Shown: positions 1 through 12,944, numbered from the stretch's first letter. The stretch is DNA of 64,000 bases from Brachionus manjavacas (GCA_019054805.1 JAHQIY010000010.1:3145501-3209500); one strand, 5' to 3'. Translations and numbers: made by a program. The notes: a model not told the origin generated them from the letters alone.

Positions 1-67
1 TAGATCAATCATCTAACGAAATTGGTCAGCAAACTGCAGGTCAAAACGGCATTGAAGAAAATTTAGA

Positions 68-2763
68 ATGAACAAGAAGATAAATAAATCAACTTTAAGA
101 ACAAAACCTCTTAATAAAACAAGGTTAGTAATTACACACTGGAATTGTCTTCATTTACCTAGTAATGTTCATCTCTTAGCCAATTTTTTAGCTCAAAAAT
201 GTCCCGACATTGTTTTGCTCAATAAACTAAAGATAGATTTAAGTGAGGCAAATATTTATCTTGATTTTCACAATTGTCAATTCATAACAAAACCACGCAA
301 CAAGTATGGAGGAGGAGTAGCTTTTATAATTAAAGAAGGAATTGAATTTATACAAGATTTCTCTTATGAGGAATTCAATTCCGAACTCCTTTGTATAAAA
401 ATGAACTTAGGAAAGAATAATGAATTGTTTATATTCAGTCTTTATAATCCACCCAATATGCTTCTGAACTTTGAGTTTTTTAAAACAGTAAATAAAAAAT
501 GTAGAAACTACATTTTCGGTGGTTATCTTAACGCCAGAACAAAGCAAATAGGTTGCGTAGGGGAAAATGAAAACGGCATAATGTTGGGAAAAATAATCAA
601 TGATAAGCGTCCTACTCTCAATATTTTTAATAGGAGTTACTTTGAATTTCTTGATCTTTTTTTAGTTTACTCTCATTAATTGACAAAATTACCGACTTTT
701 GTGTCTTAAATAGTCAAGACATGACTAGTGACCATTTCCCAATCGAAGCATCGATTTCTATGGGCCATCAATTAGTAAATAAATCAGCAGCTAAAAAGTT
801 TAACTATAAGAAAGCAATCTGGTAATTAATCAGCGAGATTTTAACAGTGATTATCAAATAGTGAATATCACTGAAAGTTCCCTCACAATAGATCAACTAA
901 ATGATAAAATTACAGAAAAATTATTTCTGCTTCTCATAAAATCATTCCTTATCATTCTCAGAAAATCTACAAAACCAGTCTTCCCCCGAACATTGTTTTT
1001 TTGATAAAAGAACGCAGGAAAGTAAGAAGAAACTTCGAAAAAACTCGCTGTCAAAAGCTCAAGCAAAAATTTAATCAACTTACATTCGAGTTAAAGGCCT
1101 CTTTAAATAAATTCCAGAATCAAAATTGGTTTAATTTTATTGAGAAAATGGGAAAAAACCCACTGACAAGTAGACCATTCTGGAAAAAAATAAATAAATT
1201 TAGATCAAAAAAGGATCAAATTTAATCCCAAATTTGTTTTTAAATGACAAGGAATTCAAAACTAATGAAGAAAAGGGAAAATGCTTCGGAGAACTCTTAT
1301 CCTCAATGTTTAGTCCTAATTCTGATTTAATTGATACTAAGAAAGATTTCGAAATACTTAATTCTAACTCTGAATTCTTTAGAAATTATGATCAGTCTAA
1401 TTTTAATGATCCAATTTGCTTAAATGAATTAATTATGACTCTAAAAAGATTGAAAAATGAAGCGGCATCAGGACCTGACCAAATACATAATTAAATGTTA
1501 AAAAACTTACCCAGAAATTCATTAATAGAAATTATAATTATATTACTCTAATTTACAAGATCCTTTAAATTATAGACTAATTAGTATAACGAGTTGCTTA
1601 GGAAAAATACAGGAACGAAAGGTTTATTCAAGATTATACAAATTTTTGGAATAAAATTCACTCCTTATCCAGGAGCAATCTGGATTTAGGAAACACCAGC
1701 GAACATCAGATAATCTTTTCTTTTTAATTCAAAAAATTGTGGAATCATTTAATAGAAAAAAAAGAGTTTGTGGCCTTTTTTTTGATATTTCTTAAGCCTT
1801 CGATAGGGTTTGGCATGAGAGTTTACTTTTTAAATTGATTAAATTGAATCCACCTCATTACTTGACTAACTGGATAAGATCCTTTTTAGATAGTATGACA
1901 ATTAAGGTAAATGTGAATGACCACTTGAGCGACGAATATCAAATAACTGCAGGTGTTCCTCAAGGCTCATTAATTAGTCCTCTTTTATTTAGTATATATA
2001 TTAATGACATCCCCAAAAGAAACAAAACAAATAACGAATACTCTCTGCTTTTCGCAGATGATCTAGTTACATTCTTCATTTATAACAAAAAAGGGAACCT
2101 AGAAAATAAGATAAATAAATACACCAACGAACTAGAACAATGTCTCATTAAATGGAAAATGAAGATATCAGTTGAAAGATCGTGTTCAGTAGTCTTCTTT
2201 AGGTACATAAAAGAGAGTGTTAATCTAAACTTAAAAATTTATGGAAACAGAATAATGAACCAAAAAGAAATCAAGTTTCTTGGTATAAAATTTGATTCAA
2301 AATTAAATTTTAATATATAATATATTAGTAGACGAAATTAAAGAACGCTGCACCAAAAGGCTAAATATTATTAAGATACTGTCAAATAAAAACTGGGGTC
2401 TTACTCAAAACACACTAGGAAATTTATATAAATCTTTAGTCGGATCAATTTTAGACTGCTTTTCCTTGCTTGAATTCATTTTCAGAAAACAATATCGAAA
2501 AATTTCAAACAATTCTGAATACAGCAGTAAGATCTATCCTTAAGTTATAATATGATACTCCCTACAACATCATGCATCATGAAGCTTTTAATAAACTTAA
2601 ACTACTAACAGTCTCAAATCGGCTTTTTGAGTTGAGTGAGAGATATGTCGGGACAGGACTGAGTCATTCAATTCAATTGGTTGTAAGACTCGTGGAGGAA
2701 TACAAAGATATTATACAAAAAACTGCTTATAAAAACTTGAAATGGCCACTTAACAACATTTAA
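68..2763 (+). mobile_element. Jockey-like non-LTR retrotransposon (LINE), degraded copy 1
   Basis: This is a dead LINE ORF2. The apurinic-type endonuclease domain lies at 68-679 (conserved NKYGGGVAF and SLYNPPN stretches). Linker and RT N-terminus lie at 1001-1494, with the AASGPDQIHN motif. RT palm and thumb follow at 1790-2320, with AFDRVWHE, GVPQGSLISPLLF and the catalytic FADD box. A C-terminal remnant lies at 2440-2763. The reading frame is broken by several stops and frameshifts, including a TAA just before AFDRVWHE. About 85 bp is missing near 1530 relative to the copy at 10267-12717. The usual endonuclease GDxNAR box reads GGYLNAR, so the catalytic Asp is lost. Encoded activity in live relatives is nicking of target DNA and target-primed reverse transcription. 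The assignment to a Jockey-like group is from RT motifs only. Confidence 0.9.
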
Positions 2764-2999
2764 AATTAAAATTATCTAAATGGAAACTAAAGTTTTCATC
2801 GATTTTTAAGATCTATAATTCTTTGGATCTTATTAATTATGTAAATATATAACAAGCTTTAAATGTTGATTAAAAAACATTCGTATGATTCATACGATTT
2901 TACATTCAAATATTTTTTAAATTTTAAATCTATAATTAATATAATCTGAAGAAGGAGATTTAATTTTCTGAAAAAAAAATAAAAAAAACTCATCTTTCT
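2764..2999. other. AT-rich spacer between LINE and Ty3 relic
   Basis: The sequence is low-complexity and AT-rich, with no gene seen. It may contain the LINE 3' UTR, but the conserved 3' hairpin tail found on other copies of this family is not recognisable here. Confidence 0.4.
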
Positions 3000-5900
3000 T
3001 TTAATCCCCCTTACTTAAATTCTCGTTTGCGGATTCCCTGGAAGAGTTGCTGTTTCAAGGTACTGCGCTGCAGTTCCTAGCGGCATAAGGTGTCTCCCCA
3101 GGCAATCTCACCAGAATCTTAATCACAACCCTCAGTTTACTCTAGGCCTGTTTGAACCCTCGAAGGTCAAACATTTCATAATGGTGACAGCAGTTCTGAC
3201 CATGAGTGACCATGATAAAAATGAGGAACTTGAAAAAAAGGAAATACGAACCCTAAACGAGGCACTACACACAGCAGTTTTAAATTTTTAAAACTGTCTT
3301 AAAAAACAAGAAAAATTTTCAAAACCTCCATTATTGAAAATTTTTGAAAAAATAACAATTCTTCAACAATACTTCTGAAGAGGAATTTAATGACGCTTCT
3401 AAAGACATACCGAAGGGTAAGAAATATTTTCTAAATAACTAAACAAGTTCTTTTACATAAAACAAGACACTTAAAATTGAGAACCTTAAATTTCCAAGTC
3501 GGAACGTAGTTGATTTGTTTGAGATATTCGAATTACTCGCCACGCGTTGGTCACAAAGGGATAGAGGTTACGAAGTAGTAAGTTTTTTCGAAGAAATAGC
3601 TTAAAAGAAATATCAGCTCATGAAAAAGGATATATTTGATTATGAAAAAGTCAAATCATATATGATCATAGAATTAAGGCCCAAATTTTCTACAAAGAGC
3701 CTAATGGCGAATATTTTTTGTGCTAAGCAAAAAACTAGAGACAAAATCGATTCTTACGCTCATCACATTCTTAATTATATTAAAAAAGCTAGAGACGATA
3801 AAATAGTGTTATTCGAAGAGGAATTAGGAAGTCTTTAAAAATGGTTGTTATAAGCCAACGAGATATTTCTTAATTGTAGAAAAAACAACAATTTTAACAG
3901 ATTATGGAGTCTTGATTAGAAAATCGAGAAGAACAGTGAGGAAAATGAAGAAACAACCATTAATGAAATTAAAACAAGTAAAGAACATAATAATAGTAAG
4001 AATTATTTAGAACAGCAGCAGCTTAAAACGAAATTCTGTCATTTTTGCGGAAGGAGCAACCACTTTAGTGAAGAATGTCGTGAGATGAAACATATCTGTA
4101 ACATTATAAAATCATTAAACTCTTATCAGATATTTCAAAGATATTAGCCTCCTTTGCAACCTTACCAAAGATTTTAAAATCGAAAAAACTAAATATTCCA
4201 AACCTAATTCATACTACAAAAATACTCTACGGAATATCAAAACAAAACAGAAAGTTGGTATTCTGAGTCAAAGACCGTCAACAAGAATTTAAACCATTAA
4301 AAGCCGGTCCAACAGAGGGAACGGATTCGTTATGCAAATTAAACTCCCTCAATAATAAAAAACACAACAGATTATCTCATTTCCTATTAGATAAATTAAA
4401 AAAAGAAACTATAAATGATATTTATTCCTTTAAAAAAACAGCTCCTACAATAAAACTTTATATAAATAAAAAGGAGAAGACAAGTCTAGTTGACAGTGTT
4501 GGTAAAAACTTCCTTTCTCAGTGAAAATAATGCCTTAAAAGAATATTTAAGATCCCCATAAAAAACTAAAAATTGGATAACGATAAACTGGTGAGCTTTA
4601 AAAACCTTTGAAAAATTAAACAACTAAAAGCTGAGCTCATTATTGCCAGAAACTTAAATAATGACGTAATCTTAGGTGTTGACTTTCTAACCAATAATAA
4701 ATTTTACAAATCAATAATACATTTAATAATTCTTTCAATATTCAATTATACATTAATTCAAATCCCATATGATAATTGGATTATTGATTTCAGTAAAGAT
4801 ATTTTTGTAAATAATAAGAGAGAGGTAAACTAATGGCAGATAAATCGTTCACTGTGTCAACAGTATCAGATATTACTATAGGTCCTTTCAGCCAGATAAC
4901 TTATAGGGTTAGAATTTTTTCTGATTTAACTAATGATACAATCTTTTTTGATTCTAGTCGGAAAGTCAGATCTATTGAAAAGAAACGATGATACAGATCT
5001 CGTTTTAATTAATGACTCGCCTATAACAAAAAAAATAAGGAAACATACCATTCTCGGTAGGTTCAGTAAAGTAGAAATACTTGAATAAATAAAAAACGAG
5101 AAGGAAATCTCAGAATTTGTATATAAATTCAGAAACTGTGAATAGTGTAACACCAAGCACTATCCCCTCCCTATGGAGGCCTCTAGTTGGAAAATCAGAT
5201 GGATCGGAACGTTTTTGTGAAGATTATCGTAAAGAAAGAGCCTCTACTATTAAAGATAGTTTTCCTTTGGCAAATTTTGGGAGCAGGTAGATCAAACTTC
5301 ATGAATCAAATTTTTTTACATATCTGGATTGCATTTCGGGATATTGGTAAATTAAACTTATAGAAAAAGCAAAACAGATATCCTCTTTCATTTGTAGTTT
5401 AGGTCTTTTCTGTTTCAAAATAATGCGGTCTTTGAAATGCAGGAGCAACATCCCAACGAACGATGGAATTTATTTTAAACAAACTAAAAAATTATTTGAC
5501 TTATATTTAAGACTATTTAACATTTTCTAAAATTTTCGATGACCACTAAATACACCTTGAAGATCTTTTTAAGCGTCAAATTGAATCCAAAATCAAGGTA
5601 AAAGCTCTAAATGAAGAATCGTCAGAAAAAATACGATGTTTTTGGGCTACTAAGAATATGATAAAGAAGGCAGAGAAAGAGTTATTTTTTTGCGAGGAGA
5701 TCTCTGAATAAAGCGGAAAGAAATTATAGTTCGATTGAAAGAGAGTTATTGGCTATAGTTTTTGCAGTTGAAAAATTTAAATACTATCTTTACGGAAGAG
5801 AGTTCATCTTTAAAATAGACCACAATCCACTCACACATCTATATAATTTAAATTTATCATCGTCTAGAATAACGAGATGGAGACTAAAATTAGCGGAATA

Positions 5901-6650
5901 TGATTTTATTATTAAATTAAAAAATAGAAACAAAAACAACGCTGCAGATGGTCTGTCAGGAATATATGAAATAAATAAATCCTCGGAAGAAGAAAATATT
6001 TATGAAGAAAATCAACTCGAATCCCTAAAGCATTAAAGAAAAGGAAACTTTTTCGATGATTAGATAAATTATAAGGATAGTAAGTAAAAACGAATAAATA
6101 AATAAAGCTGTAAATAACTTACACCATTAATCTAACACAATTGAATAATATTAAAACCAAAGTTGGTAACTGCATCATTGACTTTTCGAAAAAAGGTCGG
6201 TTAATTTTTCGATTAAATGTTAATTTAGAAAAACAAAACCAAATTTTAAGCAAATAACAAGAATTTTAAGCATATACTTAGTACTTTTCGCTTTTAGGAA
6301 CAAGTCAGAAAACCACAACTTAAGAGGCTCTTTTTTACTTACTATATGATAGAGAATCGAGACTAAGTGATTTAGATAATCAAAACTTAGGATACGAACC
6401 ATTTATGTTTATAGAAAATATACGAGAAAAATGGCTTGAAGCAAGAGCTCACATAATAAAGCAATAAATAGATAGGAAATATTTTTATCAAAAATTAAAT
6501 AAACCACCTTCTTCTTTTAACGCGTTCGACCAAATTAGAATTAAACAGCCACAAACAAAAAAAGCTTAAAAAAGAAACTTAACGTAAACTATAACGCATA
6601 TCTAAACCTCTTTTTCGAGGATCGTACAAAAAAAAAAAAAAACTGATCTG
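3000..6650 (+). mobile_element. Ty3/gypsy LTR retrotransposon, degraded internal region
   Basis: Remnants of gag and pol occur in the canonical order. A gag-like block at 3480-3838 contains a matrix/capsid-like helix region. A zinc knuckle of the CX2CX4HX4C type encoded near 4039-4084 reads CHFCGRSNHFSEEC. A retropepsin C-terminal part near 4630-4710 includes NDVILGVDFL. The RT start lies near 5165-5265, with a DGSERFCEDYRK stretch. RNase H of the Ty3 type lies at 5720-5975 (AVEKFKYYLYG and DHNPLTHL). Integrase C-terminal-like residues lie around 6330-6480. Stops and frameshifts pervade all genes, so this is a fossil. Most of the RT and the integrase core are missing. A GC-richer stretch at 3010-3190 may be the 5' LTR end/leader. 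I could not prove paired LTRs. Confidence 0.8.
5749..6036 (+). pseudogene. Ty3/gypsy RNase H domain fragment
   Basis: An open segment of 95 codons carries the RNase H signature of Ty3/gypsy pol. The pieces LAIVFAVEKFKYYLYG, FKIDHNPLTHLYNL and RITRWRLKLAEYDF are the classical consecutive blocks. In active elements this domain removes the RNA strand of the RNA-DNA hybrid. The open frame is flanked by stops on both sides and the following integrase is largely lost. A second homologous fragment lies at 55320-55530. Confidence 0.85.
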
Positions 6651-7064
6651 CTTATTTTAATTTCAGATTATATTTAGGCAATTAAGAATTAATAATAAAA
6701 TTTACAAACCAGTCGGACATAATATGGACATGAGAAAGAAAGAAAAAAGAAGCAAATACGAGAGACAAACAATGCATGTTACTGGAGACGTCAAGCTTCA
6801 CGAGTGAGGAATTCAATTCGTAAGACTCAAGGAAAAATTTATCAGAGAAAACAGCGCGAACAAGAAAATCGAAGAGACATCAAATAACAGATTGGAGGGT
6901 GACCTGAGTGAATTGGATAATATTTTTAAACCAGAAATACCAAAGATCCAGCCCCTTATGGAAATTGAATTCGACGATGAACAAATGAAATCAAGAGGTA
7001 TAATAATGCCTTTTGATCTGTTTGTCGACTGAACAACAGTAAATCTAAATTTTTCAATAATAAC
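6650..7064 (+). other. Unassigned coding-like remnant downstream of Ty3 pol
   Basis: A plus-strand stretch around 6810-7030 reads as an acidic, helix-prone peptide (for example LEGDLSELDNIFKPEIPKI). It could be a third reading frame of the Ty3 element or unrelated sequence. No family was recognised. Confidence 0.3.
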
Positions 7065-7414
7065 TATTAGTAGTTTAAGTTTATTAAAAGCTTCATGATG
7101 CACGATGTTAGGGGAGAATCATATTTTAATTTAAAGATAGATCTAATTGCTGTATTCAGAATTGTTTGAAATTTTTCGATATTGTTTTCTGAAAATGAAT
7201 TCAAGCAAGGAAAAGCATAGTCTAAAATTGATCCGACTAAAGATTTATATAAATTTCCTAGTGTGTTTTGAGTAAGACCCTATTTTTTATTTGACAGTAT
7301 CTTAATAATATTTAGCCTTTTGGTGCAGCGTTCTTTAATTTCGTCTACTAATATATTAAAATTTAATTTTGAATCAAATTTTATACGAAGAAACTTGATT
7401 TCTTTTTGGTTCAT
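7065..7414 (-). mobile_element. Jockey-like LINE fragment, copy 3 (5'-truncated)
   Basis: The reverse complement matches positions ~2262-2610 of copy 1 at high identity. It covers the segment after the RT palm, from the ATGAACCAAAAAGAAATC stretch to the TTTAATAAACTTAAACTACT stretch. It lacks the short TATATA-rich insertion that copies 1 and 2 share near their FNI stop. It abuts the Ty3-derived sequence at one end and the Ulp1-like fragment at the other. Confidence 0.85.
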
Positions 7415-7489
7415 GCTCAAGTGCGCCCAAACAAGGAGGACCGAAAGGCAAAGATTTCACACCAAAAATCTAGAAAAATAAATTTTTCG

Positions 7490-7900
7490 AAGCTGATTTG
7501 CCTGAAGGCGATCGAGTTCAAGAGAGCGTTTTAGAATCCTTAGACAGTGGACTTGTTTTGACAACTTGTAACTGGCTAACAAGACCTCAAATAGATTTTG
7601 GACTTGATTTTTTGGGAAGTTACTTCAATAAACGTTTTGATTTGTTCAGTATCACGTATTGGCGAACTTGGCGAAATCAAGAACTTATCAATGAAACAAT
7701 TCAAGTGTGTTTACATGCGTATTCTTACCAAATTTTTATAATAAATACAAACAACCATTGGATTTTGTTGACAAATATCGACACAACACAATCACCAAGC
7801 GATCAGAATTGTGAGCAAATAATGGATCGTAAGCAGTTTATCTAAGATAGCTTAAATAATGTGGCAAATGTAAAATTTAAAGACGTTGATTTCCTATTAT
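7490..7900 (+). pseudogene. Ulp1-like (C48) cysteine protease fragment
   Basis: The frame at 7498-7845 and just beyond resembles the Ulp1/SENP-type protease domains often found in mobile-element ORFs. It has LTRPQIDFGLDFL, then the catalytic-His block NNHWILLTNI. After an in-frame stop, a DSLNN block follows where the family has its catalytic Asp neighbourhood. The catalytic Cys region is not visible. It is therefore a truncated relic, perhaps cargo of a DNA transposon. The frame has no convincing ATG. Confidence 0.55.
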
Positions 7901-9352
7901 TATGCCGAAAGTTAGAATTCTGTTTTTTTTGTCTCTTTTGAAAGTTGCATGAATAAACTGATGTCATGCTCGTTTTTTTGCTTCCTTAATCTTTCGGTCT
8001 GCGTTTGGTGATTTATCAGTTGAGTTTGCTGGTTAAATTGTCTGATTCTTCCCATTCTACAGTGTTGTACTTTAAACCGCAGAACGAGTTTTATTACACC
8101 ATTTTACGTAAATTTACGTAAATAAATGTAGGATTTCATAAAATTACATCAAATTTAGAATGTAATTTATTGTAATTATACTTAAAACAACGTATTTACA
8201 AAGAAAACACAGTAAAAATGCTTAAGACCAAAAAATTGCAATTTTTGAGACGAAAATTTGACATCAAATAAATTTTTTTTTTTATAAAATTTTTATCGCA
8301 ACTTAAAATTTATATTTTTTTTACACATTATGACAAAAAATTACCTTTTATTACATTTTTATCAATGTTTTGTGTAAAATTATGTAATAAAATGTAAAAA
8401 ACATAATCAAAAGATTTTGGAGACCAGAATTAGCCTAAAAAATGATGCTGACTATGGTCAAATATTAAGAATTTTTTTTTCAGATCATTCAAAAAAAAAG
8501 TTAAAGAACATTTGAGAATTTCAAAAATTTTTTGAATTGATGAAATACTTTAATGCATTAACTTTAATAAATTATTAAATTAATATTAAATTTTTTGGAA
8601 AATAACGAAATAACTTATTTACTTTAAATTTTTAAGAAAATTATATTTTTTTTTAAAGTAAGAATTACACATATTTACATTTTGATTAAAAACTTAAAAC
8701 TTTATTTTTTTCAATTTATTTTAAAAATGTCTAATTTTGAACACTTTTTTAAGAGAAATAATAGAGAAATAAAAAAGATTAAAACCTAAAATTTGTTCAG
8801 AATTTACTCTGGTTTTGGAATTTGCATATCTCATTTGGGGTTATGGGGTCCCTTGGGACTAGATACAAAAACACAAAAAAATGGGTAAATTTTCGGTTTT
8901 TTTAAAAATATCTGGATATTAAATTTTTTTGGAAAGAAAAAAAAATTTACTCTAGTAAAAAAATTTTTGCTTTACAAGATGATATATGATTTTTATATAT
9001 TTTGTACATGTTTGCAAAAGATATTCTCATCAGACCGAAGCATACTGACAATTAAAAAACTCTTTGAGACTCAGTAGCGGAAAAATAATTTTTTAAACCC
9101 CCCGAAAAATTGGCGCTCTGGGTTTTTTATATATGCAGATTACTAGTTTGAGGTCGAAAATCAATTCCTAAGATAGCATGGACGTTTTGTTTTATTTCGA
9201 ATAAATACGTATAAATTTTTTTTTATTACAAAACTATTATTTGAATTTTGAAATGTAAAATATTAACTAAATGTAAATCATTTTTTTCGAAAATAAAAAA
9301 TTTTTAATTATAAATATTCTGAAAAAATAATACAATTAAGCGTTTACATACA
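7901..9352. other. AT-rich DNA; possible Tc1-type MITE at ~8095-8400
   Basis: No gene was recognised. At 8104-8130 the run TTTTACGTAAATTTACGTAA resembles the subterminal sequence of the Tc1-like elements found at 32343, 36878 and 39915. Related TTACATTTTAT-type sequence lies near 8390. I could not define both ends. Confidence 0.3.
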
Positions 9353-9589
9353 TTAAATAAAATCTTGACAATTTTTACACCATCCCCTATAGCTTGCGCA
9401 ACATCCGCTCAATTTTACATGTCCTAATTTGGAGTATAAATATAAATCTTCAGATGGTTTTCCTTTAACTGTTGGTATCATTGATTGGTTATTACCACAT
9501 TTGGGACAATTTGGAAGTTCTCGATTTTTATATTGTTTGTCTAATTTCATTTTAGCACTATCAGATAAGGTCTTTTCTCTATTACTCAT
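9353..9589 (-). CDS. Small cysteine-rich hypothetical ORF
   Basis: This is an intact 78-codon frame beginning with ATG. It encodes a lysine-rich N-terminus followed by CPKCGN, a CC pair and CKNCQ, i.e. two CX2C pairs that could bind zinc. It resembles a zinc-ribbon/short zinc finger of the kind found at the edge of transposase or RT proteins, but I do not recognise a family. It sits between AT-rich spacers close to LINE copy 2, so a mobile-element origin is plausible. It could also be an exon of a longer gene or a chance ORF. Confidence 0.35.
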   Translation of the reverse strand: MSNREKTLSDSAKMKLDKQYKNRELPNCPKCGNNQSMIPTVKGKPSEDLYLYSKLGHVKLSGCCASYRGWCKNCQDFI

Positions 9590-10039
9590 TCTGCTTTAAA
9601 TCTAAAACTAATGAAAATTTTGTTAGAAATTATCTTTTATCTAATAATACTTTTACTAATTAATAGCATTACTAAATATTTTTTTCTATCTCTATTGTGA
9701 AGTTTTACACTAATTCTATTTATGTCTTTTATCAAACAATGTATTCACTAAATTTATTTAGAATTTAAAATTAAGAAAAAGATGTTGCCATTAGTTTCAA
9801 AGTTTCACGAAAAAAATGAGCATTGATTAAATTATTTTCTAATTTTTTAAATTTGAAATTTAAATTGAAAAGGTGGTGACTTATAGATTTGATTTGATGA
9901 CTTACAATTTAGATTTGATACCGAAGAGTAAGATTTATTCATCTAATAATTTTCAAAATATATATTTATAGGATATTTTTTTTGGCCCGTTAAATTCGGT
10001 TACACAATTTTTTAATAGAATACCGCAATTTTTTAAAAT
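9590..10039. other. AT-rich spacer
   Basis: No gene, RNA or ordered repeat was recognised. Confidence 0.4.
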
Positions 10040-12717
10040 GATTATTTATTTATCTATTTGTTAACTGTACCGAGCTTAAGATCCTTATGAATAAAAATTA
10101 AAAATAAAAATAAAGTTCAGTAAAATAAAAAATAAAAAAATAGAAATAAAAATATGAAAAAGTTTATGAGAGTTAAAAGTAAAATTAAAAGTAAAATCAT
10201 TTAAGACAAAATTAATGCAATAGTATTTCATTAAAATATTAATTTTTAATTTCAATAATTATTATTAACTCAAATCAAAAAGCCGATTTGAGACTGTTAG
10301 TAGTTTAAGTTTATTAAAAGCTTCATGATGCATGATGTTGTAGGGAGTATCATATTATAACTTAAGGATAGATCTTACTGCTGTATTCAGAATTGTTTGA
10401 AATTTTTCGATATTGTTTTCTGAAAATGAATTCAAGCAAGGAAAAGCAGTCTAAAATTGATCCGACTAAAGATTTATATAAATTTCCTAGTGTGTTTTGA
10501 GTAAGACCCCATTTTTTATTTGACAGTATCTTAATAATATTTAGCCTTTTGGTGCAGCGTTCTTTAATTTCGTCTACTAATATATTATATATTAAAATTT
10601 AATTTTGAATCAAATTTTATACCAAGAAACTTGATTTCTTTTTGGTTCATTATTCTGTTTCCATAAATTTTTAAGTTTAGATTAACACTCTCTTTTATGT
10701 ACCTAAAGAAGACTACTGAACACGATCTTTCAACTGATATCTTCATTTTCCATTTAATGAGACATTGTTCTAGTTCGTTGGTGTATTTATTTATCTTATT
10801 TTCTAGGTTCCCTTTTTTGTTATAAATGAAGAATGTAACTAGATCATCTGCGAAAAGCAGAGAGTATTCGTTATTTGTTTTGTTTCTTTTGGGGATGTCA
10901 TTAATATATATACTAAATAAAAGAGGACTAATTAATGAGCCTTGAGGAACACCTGCAGTTATTTGATATTCGTCGCTCAAGTGGTCATTCACATTTACCT
11001 TAATTGTCATACTATCTAAAAAGGATCTTATCCAGTTAGTCAAGTAATGAGGTGGATTCAATTTAATCAATTTAAAAAGTAAACTCTCATGCCAAACCCT
11101 ATCGAAGGCTTAAGAAATATCAAAAAAAAGGCCACAAACTCTTTTTTTTCTATTAAATGATTCCACAATTTTTTGAATTAAAAAGAAAAGATTATCTGAT
11201 GTTCGCTGGTGTTTCCTAAATCCAGATTGCTCCTGGATAAGGAGTGAATTTTGTTCCAAAAATTTGTATAATCTTGAATAAACTTTTCGTTCCTGTATTT
11301 TTCCTAAGCAACTCGTTATACTAATTGATCTATAATTTAAAGGATCTTGTAAATAAGAGTCCTTTTTTTGAATCATTTTAATGTTCGAAGTTTTCCACGC
11401 TTTCGGGACCTTACCTTCTCGAAGAGATAAATTAAAAAGTTCTATAATTTCTATTAATGAATTTCTAGGTAAGTTTTTTAACATTAGATTATGAATTTGG
11501 TCAGGTCCTGATGCCGCTTCATTTTTCAATCTTTTTAGAGTCATAATTAATTCATTTAAGCAAATTGGATCATTAAAATTAGACTGATCATAATTTCTAA
11601 AGAATTCAGAGTTAGAATTAAGTATTTCGAAATCTTTCTTAGTATCAATTAAATCAGAATTAGGACTAAACATTGAGGATAAGAGTTCTCCGAAGCATTT
11701 TCCCTTTTCTTCATTAGTTTTGAATTCCTTGTCATTTAAAAACAAATTTGGGATTAAATTTGATCCTTTTTTGATCTAAATTTATTTATTTTTTTCCAGA
11801 ATGGTCTACTTGTCAGTGGGTTTTTTCCCATTTTCTCAATAAAATTAAACCAATTTTGATTCCAGAATTTTTTTAAAGAGGCCTTTAACTCGAATGTAAG
11901 TTGATTAAATTTTTTCTTGAGATTTTGACAGCGAGTTTTTTGAAAGTTTCTTCTTACTTTCCTGCGTTCTTTTATCAGAATAACAATGTTCGGGGGGAAG
12001 ACTGGTTTTGTAGATTTTCTGAGAATGATAAGGAATGCTTTTATGTGAAGTAGAAATAATTTTTTCTGTAATTTTATCATTTAGTTGATCTATTGTGAGG
12101 GAACTTTCAGTGATATTTACTATTTGAGAATTTAAAATCTCGCTGAATAATTGCCAGTTTGCTTTCTTATAGTTAAACTTTTTAGCTGCTAATTTATTTT
12201 CTAATTGATAGCCCATAGAAATTGATACTATACTAATTGACAAGTCGGTAATTTTGTCAATTAGTATAGATGAAACTAAAAAATATCAAGAATTTCAAAG
12301 TAATTCCTATTAAAAATATTGAAAGTAGGACGCTTATCATTTACTCTTGAAAAGTCTAACTCATTGATTATTCTTTCCAACATTGCCGTTTTCATTTTCC
12401 CCTACGCAACCTATTTGCTTTGTTCTGGCGTTAGGATAACCACCGAAAATGTAGTTTCTACATTTTTTATTTACTGTTTTAAAAAACTCAAAGTTCAGAA
12501 GCATATTGGGTGGATTATAAAGACTGTTGAATTCCTCATAAGAAAAATCTTGTATAAATTCAATTCCTTCTTTAATTATAAAAGCTACTCCTCTTCCATA
12601 CTTGTTGCGTGGTTTAGTTATGAACTGATAATTGTGAAAATCAAGATAAAAATCTGCCTCACTCTAATCTATCTTTACTTCATTGAGCAAAACAATGTCG
12701 GGACATTTTTGAGCTAA
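10040..12717 (-). mobile_element. Jockey-like LINE, degraded copy 2 (inverted relative to copy 1)
   Basis: On the minus strand this copy runs from the endonuclease (12717 to ~12320) through the RT N-terminal block (11745-11110, with AASGPDQIHN and SGFRKHQRTSD) to the RT palm (11070-10585, GVPQGS and FADD). It then reaches a C-terminal remnant ending near 10267. The 161-residue palm segment is identical to that of copy 1. Both copies share the stop before AFDRVWHE, the broken GGYxNAR box and the extra TATATA insertion. This copy keeps the ~85 bp that copy 1 has lost, and it is 5'-truncated. A conserved 3' hairpin tail lies at 10040-10090. Confidence 0.9.
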
Positions 12718-12944
12718 ACGATACCACAATTATTAAATAAATGTACATAATTTTTAAAATAATCCATAAAAATAAAGATTAGCACTTAATTAAATAAAAA
12801 AACACTTATTATAAAAAATTGACACTAATTTTCTTAAGAAGACCTGACATCTTGTGTTGTAAAATTATTGGCTTTACAATATGTGCATCGATTGTTCATA
12901 CACTGTCCAGCGCAGTTCCAACGGATTATTCCCTGATCACCACC
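12718..12944. other. AT-rich spacer
   Basis: No gene was recognised between the truncated 5' end of LINE copy 2 and the short tandem repeat. Confidence 0.35.

Noticed and set aside
12319-12717. 132-codon plus-strand ORF
   Set aside because: It is antisense to the endonuclease part of LINE copy 2.
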